DNA of 64,000 nt from Rhodopirellula sp. P2 (GTDB lineage Bacteria; Planctomycetota; Planctomycetia; Pirellulales; Pirellulaceae): positions 6,615,001-6,679,000 of the forward strand of contig NZ_CP118225.1 of NCBI RefSeq assembly GCF_028768465.1, in the 5' to 3' direction. Both the position numbers and the translations under genes were made by a program. Positions 43,354 through 51,447 of this stretch are shown here, in pieces. Each line of letters opens with the position of its first letter. Position 1 is the stretch's first letter. The notes under the pieces were generated by a model. The model was not told the DNA's origin, made no database searches, and saw nothing but the letters and a program-made list of their open reading frames with translations.

Positions 43354-44376
43354 CTACTTCGATGAAACGAGACTCAACTTTTCCAGAGGCACATAATACC
43401 GAACATAGCGGTCCCCGTTGCTGAACAACTCCCCTTTCGGATCATTCACCAGCACCGTGGCACGGCGAGTGATGCGATTGACGCGGCCGACCACTCGCCG
43501 CGTTCCTTCTCGAAACGCGACCTGGTCACCGACGCGAATGTTGAACTTGGTCGCGGCCCGCTCACGCTGGGTGATCAAATTGTGTTGGTAATCGGTGTGC
43601 CCAAAGAAGCTGCGTGCAATCGACTGAAAACGCTTTTGATTGCAGTTGCCCGCGTTCCAAATCAGCATCTCAATCAGGTGCGTCATCTCATGCTCGGCAA
43701 CTCGCTGCATCGCTTCCAAGCGATCGCGACACGTGCGCCCCGTGACTGTGACAGGCCGATCCACATCCTCGAACGTTTGAAACAACAACGTCGACGAAAG
43801 AATCATCTCAAAACGCCGCGGCCCATCCCGTTTGCCGCCGGGATAATGCGTCACGAGCTTGCCGGCGGCACTGGTCATCCGAGACGAAAACCCAAACTCC
43901 AACCCTTCCGCCTTTGCGACCGGCAACACGCGGCCTTCGAAGAAAGCTTCGTCGAGCAGGTGAATCAAACGCACCAAATCATCGCGTCCAACCCGCTTGA
44001 AGTTAGGCCGGTCAATCGTCCGACTGAGCCCCAGAACCTCGGCGTGAATCTCACGCTGGACGACAGGGATCCGCTGGGGGTCGGGCCGCCGCGTCTGCAG
44101 AAATTCCGCGAGCGCAAACAAAGTGTCCCGGTCGCGAGGCGGAACGACTCCTGGTGGAACCGCTGCTGAATTGGCGACTGGCTTGGACGCGTGTTTCGCT
44201 GACGTCGACGACTTGGCTGCCACCACAGAGGGCGCCGTCCCCTTCCGCCTGGAAGGAGCGGCCGGGGGCGGAGCCGACTTCGGCTGAACAGCCTTGGGCG
44301 GTGGAACTCTGCCAGGCTCCAGATCCGTGACGGGGCGTCGCTTGGGGGCCGGCCGTCGGTGCGGGGAAGCGGACAT
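43354..44376 (-). CDS. SprT-like zinc metalloprotease domain protein
   Basis: A 340-residue protein. Residues 1-75 are Pro/Ala/Lys-rich and disordered. From about 100 comes a SprT-like domain: helix DDLVRLIHLLDEAFFEG, FGFSSRMTSAAGKLV, and the metal motif H229-E230-MT-H233 (AEHEMTHLIEMLIW), with FGHTD supplying a later His. The C-terminal 60 residues (VAFREGTRRVVGRVNRITRR) look like a small beta barrel of KOW/SH3 type. SprT-like proteins act in DNA-protein repair or are of unknown role. The ribosome-binding site aaaggga lies before the ATG. 9 bases after terC. Confidence 0.83.
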   Translation of the reverse strand: MSASPHRRPAPKRRPVTDLEPGRVPPPKAVQPKSAPPPAAPSRRKGTAPSVVAAKSSTSAKHASKPVANSAAVPPGVVPPRDRDTLFALAEFLQTRRPDPQRIPVVQREIHAEVLGLSRTIDRPNFKRVGRDDLVRLIHLLDEAFFEGRVLPVAKAEGLEFGFSSRMTSAAGKLVTHYPGGKRDGPRRFEMILSSTLLFQTFEDVDRPVTVTGRTCRDRLEAMQRVAEHEMTHLIEMLIWNAGNCNQKRFQSIARSFFGHTDYQHNLITQRERAATKFNIRVGDQVAFREGTRRVVGRVNRITRRATVLVNDPKGELFSNGDRYVRYYVPLEKLSLVSSK

Positions 44377-44385
44377 CGGATCCCT

Positions 44386-45192
44386 TTAGGCTTGGGCTTT
44401 CTTTGGCGAGTTTGCTTTGGCGGCGTCCTGCCGAGCCAACAATGTCTTTTGGTATTTGCCTTGAACCACATCGACCACAATCAAAATCGCCAGCACAAAG
44501 TAGAACGTGCTCTTGGCCATCGCGTGCACTTCGTGACCGAACAACGCAACGTGAGCCAAGTGACCGCCTTCGCTGACCAACATCACCCCGACGATGAACA
44601 ACACGAACAGCCCCAGGACTTCGTACATGCGGTTCTTCTTCAAGAAATCCGCCACCCGGTCGGCCAAGAAAATCATCATCGCACCACTGATCACGATCGC
44701 CGTTGCCATGATCGCGAAACTCTTGGTGAGCGCCATCGCGCTGAGAATCGAGTCGAACGAAAAGACCAAGTTCATCATCACGATCAAACCAATCGTCTTG
44801 CCAACACTGGCTTTCGCCGAGTCTTCCGAATGCCCCAACTCAGGTTCGGCCAGCAAGTGATAGATCTCCTTGAGAGCCGTCCAGAGGATGAACGCGCCAC
44901 CAAACAAAACGATCAAGCTATGCCCGGAGATTGCAGCGTCAATGTAGCCATTGTGGAGCTCGACAAACGGCTCTTCCAGCAACACGATCAATCTCACGAC
45001 CACGAACAACAACACAATTCGCAAGATCACGGCCAATCCGATGCCGATCTTTCGAACCTTGGACTGCTGGTCCTCGGCGACCCGTTTGCTCTCAATCGAG
45101 ATGTAAAGCAGGTTGTCGAACCCCAACACCGCCTGCAACAGCACCAGCATCCCGAGCGTGAACAAACCGGAGATCGAAAACAGCTCAGCCAT
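44386..45192 (-). CDS. TerC-family membrane protein
   Basis: A 268-residue protein with seven or more membrane helices. Signatures include LLQAVLGFDNLLYISIESKR and LVFSFDSILSAMALTKS, both with conserved membrane Asp residues, as in TerC/Alx metal (Mn2+) transporters. The start is the ATG at 45192 (MAELFSISGLFTLGMLV). Likely role: Mn2+ efflux or metalation of exported proteins. It lies 35 bases after the pseudouridine synthase. Confidence 0.9.
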   Translation of the reverse strand: MAELFSISGLFTLGMLVLLQAVLGFDNLLYISIESKRVAEDQQSKVRKIGIGLAVILRIVLLFVVVRLIVLLEEPFVELHNGYIDAAISGHSLIVLFGGAFILWTALKEIYHLLAEPELGHSEDSAKASVGKTIGLIVMMNLVFSFDSILSAMALTKSFAIMATAIVISGAMMIFLADRVADFLKKNRMYEVLGLFVLFIVGVMLVSEGGHLAHVALFGHEVHAMAKSTFYFVLAILIVVDVVQGKYQKTLLARQDAAKANSPKKAQA

Positions 45193-45227
45193 GGCGACGA
45201 GATTCCAAGAAATTGCAGAGAGAAGAA

Positions 45228-46229
45228 TCAAAGAGAAGAGTCAGAAGACAACAGATCAAGAACGGCTTGCATGTCGGGAGGAATGGGCGCGGTCAGCGTC
45301 ATTTCCTTCCCTGTTTGCGGGTTGGTGAACGTCAACGCTCTGGCATGCAGGGCCTGACGCCCCAGCAAAACCTGCTGATCTTCGGGAGTCGGCTGCACAC
45401 CGGGCGTGGCGACTTCCATGCCGGCCATCCGGCGAATCTGCGAGCGGCTCAACTCGGAGTGACCACCGTACAATCGATCGCAAAGAATCGGGCAACCGAT
45501 GTGCGCCAGGTGAACTCGAATTTGATGCGTTCGCCCGGTCTTGGGCCGCACGTCGACTCGAGTCACACGGCCATGGCGTTCCACGACTTCGTAAAACGTT
45601 GACGCCGTCTTGCTGGTCGAATGGTCTTCACGGATCGCTTGTTTGTCGCGCTGGTACGGATGACGCCCGATCGATGCATGAATCCAGTCGCGATCTCGGT
45701 CAAGTCGACCGGATGTGATCGCGGTGTATTCCTTTTGCACCAATCGGTCGTGCCACTGGGCAGCCAAATTCAGGTGCACCGCGTTGTTCTTGGCAACGAC
45801 GATCACGCCGCTGGTGTCTCGGTCAAGCCGATGCACAATGCCTGGACGAGTGGGCCCGCCCACGTCGGATAGCGACTGAAACCGAAACGCGAGCGCGCTG
45901 GTCAGCGTGCCCGACCAGTGGCCACGCGCCGGGTGCACCACCATCCCCGCAGCCTTGTTGATGACGACCAATCCGTCGTCTTCATAGAGAATATCCAGCG
46001 GGATGTTCTCAGGCACCGTGTCATCGGATGCCGGGGGAGGCACGCGAAACCGGATCGTCTGCCCAGCTTTGATTTTGTAGCTGGGACGAATGACCCGCCC
46101 ATCGACTTCCGCACCATCGTTCTGAACCGCGTCCCGAATTTGCGATCGGCTGTAGCCATCGCAGGACTGGGTCAAGAACAAATCGATTCGAAACCCATGC
46201 GCGGATTCAGGAACGACGAATTCGCGCAT
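45228..46229 (-). CDS. rluD: RluD-type 23S rRNA pseudouridine synthase
   Basis: A 333-residue enzyme. The N-terminal S4 RNA-binding domain (about 12-70) leads into the RluA-family core with catalytic Asp in HRLDRDTSGVIVVAK and the end motif KTGRTHQIRVHLAHIG. Order and length match RluD/YlyB, although the exact target uridines cannot be read from the sequence. The ATG start at 46229 shares one base with the stop of the TPR gene (TGATG). Confidence 0.9.
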   Translation of the reverse strand: MREFVVPESAHGFRIDLFLTQSCDGYSRSQIRDAVQNDGAEVDGRVIRPSYKIKAGQTIRFRVPPPASDDTVPENIPLDILYEDDGLVVINKAAGMVVHPARGHWSGTLTSALAFRFQSLSDVGGPTRPGIVHRLDRDTSGVIVVAKNNAVHLNLAAQWHDRLVQKEYTAITSGRLDRDRDWIHASIGRHPYQRDKQAIREDHSTSKTASTFYEVVERHGRVTRVDVRPKTGRTHQIRVHLAHIGCPILCDRLYGGHSELSRSQIRRMAGMEVATPGVQPTPEDQQVLLGRQALHARALTFTNPQTGKEMTLTAPIPPDMQAVLDLLSSDSSL

Positions 46230-47281
46230 CACTCGTCGGATGCGGCGGGTTCATCGGCAGCGGGCGTTTCTTCTGTTGCAGGAGCTTTCTCAGCTGGCGT
46301 TTCCTCAGCAGGCGTTTCTGCTTCCACCGTTTCTTCTGCCGGAACTTCTTCTTTGGCAGCTTCCTCGGTGGACGCTTCTTCGGCCGCAGGCTCTTCCTTC
46401 ATTTCTTCGGCTGGCTCAGCGGCTTCTTCCGGAGCAGCCTCTTCCGCGGCGGCTTCCTCGGCAGGGGCTTCCGTTTCGGCGGCTTCTTCGGTCATCGCTG
46501 GCTCTTCGGTCATCGCTGGCTCTTCGGTTGCCTCTGCTTCCTCCGTCACTTCAGCACTGGCTTCGGTTGCATCGTCCATTGGAAAATCCAAGGGCGGCAG
46601 ATCCAAGTCTGGCAGATCGGGGAGTTCACCGGCTCCTGGCAACGACGGCGGCATGCTCGGTTCCGCTGGCGAGAAGTCTTGTTCTTGGAACCAGGCCAAG
46701 AACTCCTTGGCTTGAGGTGACGAGAGTGCGGCGACTCGAGCCTTGGCTTCTTCGATCATCGCGGCGGATTCGCCCACCGCCATCGCGGCTTCGTATTCCT
46801 GAACCGCTTCTTCGACGTTGCCCCGAGCTTCCGCGATTTGCGCGAGACCGTAATGGGCACGCGACTGGATCATGGCGTCGTTGCTCAGCTCCATCGCTTG
46901 CTTGTAAGCGTCGACGGCATCGTCGAGCAATGTTTCCGCTTCATCTCGACTGGTGTACAACGATGAGAACCCGAGTCCCATTTGCTGGCCACCTTGGTAA
47001 AGACGTGCCCAAGCCGCAGCGGAAGTCTTCGGGTATTGGGCGGCGATGGTCGCTAGACTCTCTGTGTCGCCGGTGATGGACGCATCGATCAACTGCAACG
47101 TGGCGTCGCTTCGATTGTCCGATCGTGTACTGGAATAGACTCCATATCCCAAGACAGCAACGAAAAACGCTGCGACACCCAAGGCAATTGTCTTGGAGTA
47201 AGGCTCAATCGAGTGATTCAACTTGTCGAGGACTCCGGCAAGTTCATTCTCGTTCAGCTGGTGACGTCGCTCGCTGTTCAT
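46229..47281 (-). CDS. Membrane-anchored TPR protein with long acidic tail
   Basis: A 350-residue protein. A cytoplasmic N-terminus of about 30 residues, one membrane segment (about 33-50, ALGVAAFFVAVLGYGVY), then TPR-like helical repeats (about 60-200; YKQAMELSNDAMIQSRAHYG, EEAVQEYEAAMAVGE). The tail of about 120 residues is built from E, A, P and T (TEEPAMTEEPAMTEEAAE) and is disordered. The first half resembles YfgM/BamD-associated helper proteins. First gene of the operon ending in the PIG-L gene. Confidence 0.8.
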   Translation of the reverse strand: MNSERRHQLNENELAGVLDKLNHSIEPYSKTIALGVAAFFVAVLGYGVYSSTRSDNRSDATLQLIDASITGDTESLATIAAQYPKTSAAAWARLYQGGQQMGLGFSSLYTSRDEAETLLDDAVDAYKQAMELSNDAMIQSRAHYGLAQIAEARGNVEEAVQEYEAAMAVGESAAMIEEAKARVAALSSPQAKEFLAWFQEQDFSPAEPSMPPSLPGAGELPDLPDLDLPPLDFPMDDATEASAEVTEEAEATEEPAMTEEPAMTEEAAETEAPAEEAAAEEAAPEEAAEPAEEMKEEPAAEEASTEEAAKEEVPAEETVEAETPAEETPAEKAPATEETPAADEPAASDE

Positions 47282-47395
47282 ACGTTCGCAGGGGTGAAGG
47301 GATTCGAATCCGTGAGCCCGAAGTATAGAAATCGCCGGAACTTAACGTCAAGACAAGCAAGGCAGGCAAGCCCCCATGAATGATCGCAAAAAAAC

Positions 47396-47788
47396 ATGAA
47401 TGCTGCACAAAAAACACGGGTTTTGATCGCGGAAGATGACCCCGTTCTGCGGCATTTGCTGCAATTCACATTGGACCGCGCTGGAATGGATGTGACCGCG
47501 GTCGCGGATGGACAACTGGCCTGGGACACGATTCAGTCCAACGAAAAGTTCGATGTGCTGGTCACCGACCACGAAATGCCCATCCTCAGCGGCCTGGAAC
47601 TGATCGGCCGCGTGGTCGAAACGTCGCCGATTTCAGTGATTGTCCTGTGCACCGCCAAGGGATTTGAAATCGACCCCGACAAAATTGTCGAACGCCCCGG
47701 CTTGGTTTCCCTGGTCAGCAAACCATTCAGCCCCAAACAACTGGTCAGCATCATCGAAGAGCAACTCGCAAAGAACGCCACCGAGTGA
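47396..47788 (+). CDS. CheY-like single-domain response regulator
   Basis: A 130-residue protein consisting of a receiver domain only. Acidic pocket E13-D14-D15 (LIAEDDPVL), phospho-acceptor at D58 in LVTDHEMPILSG, and K109 (LVSKPFSP). No output domain, so it probably acts by binding a partner. The upstream 114 bases are shared with the divergent TPR operon. A 1.2-kb repeat region follows. Confidence 0.92.
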   Translation: MNAAQKTRVLIAEDDPVLRHLLQFTLDRAGMDVTAVADGQLAWDTIQSNEKFDVLVTDHEMPILSGLELIGRVVETSPISVIVLCTAKGFEIDPDKIVERPGLVSLVSKPFSPKQLVSIIEEQLAKNATE

Positions 47789-47810
47789 GAGCGGCATTTT
47801 CTCATCCAAC

Positions 47811-48314
47811 GTAGGCCAGGTCCCACCTGGCGACCTCGCCAATGCCTTGGGAACCAAGCGAGGCGTCCAGCAGTTGGAGGCCGGATCAAGGACCGGAGGG
47901 ACGCCGCTCCGGCAGTCGTGGTGGTTGCGGCCGCGATGATCCGGACCTGGGTTGCCGGAACGGCGCTTCGCTTGGTCCGGCCTACGATTGTTCGAGCGTG
48001 TTGACCTGCCAAGCACCAACGCCAGGTGGAACCTGGCCCACGAGTCCGATTTTACAATTTCAAATTGTCACTTTCACTTTTTCAATCGAACTCACAGCAC
48101 GCTCCATCCACGCTGACGAGCACGAGGTCAGAGTAGAACAGTTGTCTCAACTGTTCCGTCGGGCAGGCCTCCAAGGCCAAGCCTCGTCGCACCCGAGTCA
48201 GCGTCAAACCGTTCGCTTCAAGCTGCTCGACGACACCCATCAGACACGCAAACATTTGGGGACAAATGTTCTACTCTGCGGATGCTTCCGCATCCCTCCG
48301 GGCAACCATCCGAC
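47811..48314. repeat. First unit of a ~0.5-kb direct duplication built of nested repeats
   Basis: 47811-48041 is bounded by gtaggccaggtcccacctgg and the inverse gccaggtggaacctggccca. Inside it, about 47880-47993, lies an inverse copy of the gtaggccggaccaagcgaag module of the 31.4-kb array (here ggcgcttcgcttggtccggc). Then come tttacaatttcaaattgtca, an inverted 22-bp hairpin copy (48136-48156) and a direct one (48251-48270) with tctactctg-like ends. No gene is supported. Confidence 0.8.
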
Positions 48315-48825
48315 GTAGGCCAGGTCCCACCTGGCGACCTCGCCAATGCTTGGGAACCAAGCGAGGCGTTCAGCAGTTGGAGGCCGGATCAAGGACCGGA
48401 GGGACGCCGCTCCGGCAGTCGTGGTGGTTGCGGCCGCGATGATCCAGACCTGGGGTGCCGTAACGGCGCTTCGCTTGGTCCGGCCTACGATTGTCCAAGC
48501 GTGTTGACCTGCCAAGCATCAACGCCAGGTGGGACCTGACCCACGAGTCCGATTTTACAATTTCAAATTGTCACTTTCACTTTTTCAATCGAACTCACAG
48601 CACGCTCCATCCAGGCGGACGACCTGGCGAGCACCAGATCAGAGTAGAACAGTTGTCTCAACTGTTCCGTCGGGCCACCCGCCAAGGCCAAGCCTCGTCG
48701 CACCCGAGTCAGCGTCAAACCGTTCGCGTCACGCCGCTCGACGACGGCGACCGACCACGCAAACATTTGGGGACAAATGTTCTACTCTGCGGATGCTTCC
48801 GCATCCCTCCGGGCAACCATCCGAC
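48315..48825. repeat. Second unit of the ~0.5-kb direct duplication
   Basis: Nearly the same order as 47811-48314, at an offset of 504 bases. The terminal-repeat element is 48315-48544, the AT-rich segment about 48555, and the hairpin copies are at 48647-48667 (inverted) and 48762-48781. Differences are concentrated in the segment before the hairpins (lengths 504 against 511). Confidence 0.8.
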
Positions 48826-48949
48826 GTAGGCCAGGTCCCACCTGGCGACCTCGCCAATGCTTGGGAACCAAGCGAGGCGTCCAGCCACCCCTTCTCGCAA
48901 GCACAACCTTCGCCTGCAATGAACCAACGCCAGGTGGGACCTGGCCTAC
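48826..48949. repeat. 124-bp element with terminal inverted repeats, simple form
   Basis: Ends gtaggccaggtcccacctgg and the inverse gccaggtgggacctggccta pair over about 21 bases. The inside has cgaggcgtccag and gcacaaccttcgcctgcaat but not the inserted gtaggccgga module found in the two preceding units. It has the same length as the element at 60612-60735. From 48950 to 49022 lies only the upstream region of the next gene. Confidence 0.82.
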
Positions 48950-49022
48950 GAACGCCGCTGACGGACTTGGCCTACAATGACGGAGGACGCTGTTCGAATT
49001 CCCGGAACCGCGAGGTGCGACG

Positions 49023-50192
49023 ATGAGAGGCAATCGATCCGGAGTGACGCTGCTGGAAGTGGCAGTGGTTTTGTTTTGCATTTTGATTGTGATGGCACTG
49101 CTGATCCCAGCGGTCACCGGACCACCTCGTGGTGGTCGCCGAAGCCAATGCTCCACCCAAATCAAAAACCTAAGCTTGGCTGCCATCCAGTACTCGGTTG
49201 CCAAGGACCAACTGCCAGGATGGGCGATGGAGTTCGGCCACTTCGGCTGGGATCCCGAAACCGAAACCATCCTTTCGCCTTTGATTGATCCCTCCGCCGA
49301 TTCCCCTGAAACCAGCTCGCAAAACCTCGCTCCTCATCGAAAGATCGGGCCCTGGGCGGTCGCGTTGTTGCCTTGGCTGGACGCTCAACCGACCTACGAA
49401 CACTGGACCGAGGACCGCTATCCGATCCTCACTCGGGCCGAAGGTTCCACCACCGGATTCAGCGGCCGAGGCTTTCACCCGCTGGCGACACCGAATCTGG
49501 CGATCATGCAGTGCCCAACGGATCCCACCCAAAGTGAGGACAGCGGACGCAACAGTTACGTCGCCAACGCCGGTATCTTCTTTCCACCGAGCGACATGAT
49601 CGCTGGCCAGCACACGATCTTTCACCCTGATGGCACAACCAAGACGGTCGCGTTTGCCGAATCAATGAGCAAGGAATTCGGAGCCTTTGGGAACCAGGTT
49701 TCCGCTCGCTTGGAACGATCCGACGCAGAGGCCCGCGTTCCGATCGCGAAACCAATTCGCCTGGATGACTTTCGCGATGGAGCGGGCAACACCGTCCTGT
49801 TCTCCGAATCGCTGCACGCGTTGTCTTGGCACCGATCAGGATTCGTCAACGATGAGGATTTGATCTTTGAGAGCCATCCCGACGAGGTGCTCTACCCGAA
49901 ACTCAGTCGATTCACCAACACGATGGTTTGGCACGGGGTGGACTGGAGCAACGGCAAGCAACCGCGAGAGATCCACCGGATCAACGGCGAACGCGAGCTC
50001 ACCGAAACGATGCAGATGAGTCGCACCAACGCCGCCGACTTGGCTCGCCCATCGTCCGCACATATCGAAGGAGTCAACGCAGCCATGGCGGACGGCGGCA
50101 CCCGTTTCATTTCGGAAACGATCGACCACCGTGTTTGGCAATCGCTGATGACACCCCGCGGCCACGAACCGATTTCAGATGATGCGATGTAG
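49023..50192 (+). CDS. DUF1559 prepilin-like protein with H-X9-DG C-terminus
   Basis: A 389-residue protein typical of planctomycetes. The N-terminus is a type IV pilin-like methylation site and helix (SGVTLLEVAVVLFCILIVMA, with Glu at position 5 after the Gly) followed by SQCSTQIKNLSLAAIQY, the DUF1559 start. Near the C-terminus is AHIEGVNAAMADGGTRFIS: His, nine residues, then Asp-Gly. Such proteins are thought to be exported pseudopilins; their role is unknown. The TAG stop is also the first three bases of a 58-base inverted repeat. Confidence 0.9.
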   Translation: MRGNRSGVTLLEVAVVLFCILIVMALLIPAVTGPPRGGRRSQCSTQIKNLSLAAIQYSVAKDQLPGWAMEFGHFGWDPETETILSPLIDPSADSPETSSQNLAPHRKIGPWAVALLPWLDAQPTYEHWTEDRYPILTRAEGSTTGFSGRGFHPLATPNLAIMQCPTDPTQSEDSGRNSYVANAGIFFPPSDMIAGQHTIFHPDGTTKTVAFAESMSKEFGAFGNQVSARLERSDAEARVPIAKPIRLDDFRDGAGNTVLFSESLHALSWHRSGFVNDEDLIFESHPDEVLYPKLSRFTNTMVWHGVDWSNGKQPREIHRINGERELTETMQMSRTNAADLARPSSAHIEGVNAAMADGGTRFISETIDHRVWQSLMTPRGHEPISDDAM

Positions 50193-50247
50193 CCGGATTC
50201 GCCAGAATTCGGTTGTGATCCAGTCCGAATTCTGGCGAATCCGGCTA
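50190..50247. repeat. Perfect 23-base inverted repeat at the end of the DUF1559 gene
   Basis: 50190-50212 (tagccggattcgccagaatt plus cgg) and 50225-50247 are exact complements with a 12-base loop. It lies between convergent genes and can form a very stable hairpin on either strand, so it may serve as a bidirectional terminator. There is no T run. The fragment ggtgggacctggcctac follows at 50255. Confidence 0.9.
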
Positions 50248-50267
50248 CGAGAGAGGTGGGACCTGGC

Positions 50268-51266
50268 CTACGGTTTGGCCGGCAAGCCTTGCATCGTTTT
50301 GCGGCGGCAGCAGTGCTTGAACTTATCGCCACTTCCGCAGGGACACGGATCGTTGCGTTGGACTTTCCCGCGACGTTTGCGACGACCGCGAAACAGACGC
50401 TTGGGATCCTGGTGGTACATTTTGCGAAGCATCGCGTAGAGCTTTGGGTTCTTGGCTTGCAACTGCGCCGGCTTTTCAAAGAAATACTCCGACAGCACGG
50501 CGAAGTACTCCGCCTCATTCGTGTACGCGTAGTCGTCGATCCCCGATCGCGTTCCTTCCGACTGCAGCTCTTGCCCCACCCACTTCACCCAAGGCTCAGT
50601 CACTTCCGCGGAAGCTGAGATCGGGATCCCATCGACCTCACCGTCGGCTTTGTCGACCAAGTGAGCGAACTCGTGAATGCCGACGTTGCGTTTATCGCCT
50701 GAATTTGCAAACCCTGCTAGCAACGACGGCTTGGACAAGATCATCACCCCGCTCAGATGATTCACACCGACCATCCCCAAGGTGTTTTTGTCGCCACCGC
50801 CTTCGGTTTGATAATCCGCACCAAAGGAACCGGGGTAGATCAGCACTTCGCCCAACCCGGAGTACTCGAAGTCCTCCAGCCCCATGATTGGGATCACTGC
50901 GCTGGCACCCACCAATGCTCGCGTTGTTTCATCGACGTCGGTGCGGATCCCTGTGACGGCGACCTCGTCCAGAAAGACCTTCATGCGATTGCGGAAACCG
51001 TCGCGTTGATCCTCGTCGAGCATACGGTAGTACACGACGTGCGTTTGCAACGCGGCTTCCCAAACGTCCGGGAAGGGCGCCGCCATGACTTGCAATCGCC
51101 GCACCGTTCGCCGCCGAAGCCACCAATGCACGGCCCACGCCAGCGGCAACGCGGCCAGAGCCCAAGGCCGAACCAACGCGACGCCAGCAATCAGCAGGGC
51201 CAAGGCGACAGAGATACCAACCGCCCAGAGACGGTTGGCTTGATCAGATTCAGGAGTGACAAGCAT
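50268..51266 (-). CDS. mtfA: MtfA-type zinc peptidase with C-terminal SEC-C motif
   Basis: A 332-residue protein. A membrane-spanning N-terminus (about 14-48), then the M90/MtfA fold with zinc motif H198-EF-A-H202 (GIHEFAHLVDKADGE) and NEAEYFAVLSEYFFE, which supplies the third ligand. The last 30 residues are a SEC-C zinc motif (RNDPCPCGSGDKFKHCC). E. coli MtfA is soluble and works on the Mlc repressor in glucose control; membrane segments and a SEC-C tail are extra here. Convergent to the DUF1559 gene. Confidence 0.88.
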   Translation of the reverse strand: MLVTPESDQANRLWAVGISVALALLIAGVALVRPWALAALPLAWAVHWWLRRRTVRRLQVMAAPFPDVWEAALQTHVVYYRMLDEDQRDGFRNRMKVFLDEVAVTGIRTDVDETTRALVGASAVIPIMGLEDFEYSGLGEVLIYPGSFGADYQTEGGGDKNTLGMVGVNHLSGVMILSKPSLLAGFANSGDKRNVGIHEFAHLVDKADGEVDGIPISASAEVTEPWVKWVGQELQSEGTRSGIDDYAYTNEAEYFAVLSEYFFEKPAQLQAKNPKLYAMLRKMYHQDPKRLFRGRRKRRGKVQRNDPCPCGSGDKFKHCCRRKTMQGLPAKP

Positions 51267-51447
51267 GGGAGTAGCATAGAGTGCTGAGGGCCAAGTTGCA
51301 GAGAGCGGAGAACGTGCTCCACCCCCTGAACTCCGGCTCCGTCTTTTCCCGCGTGTAGGCGAAATCCGGCTGGGTAGTTATTCTCGTGGCTCCGTCGGCC
51401 CATTGTGACGCCGACTCCCTCACTTCCACTCAGATTTCGGTTTCCCC

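Noticed and set aside
47285-47340. tRNA-like T-loop (ggattcgaatcc)
   Set aside because: The flanking bases do not form a T stem and no acceptor or anticodon stem is present; it lies in the upstream region of the TPR gene.
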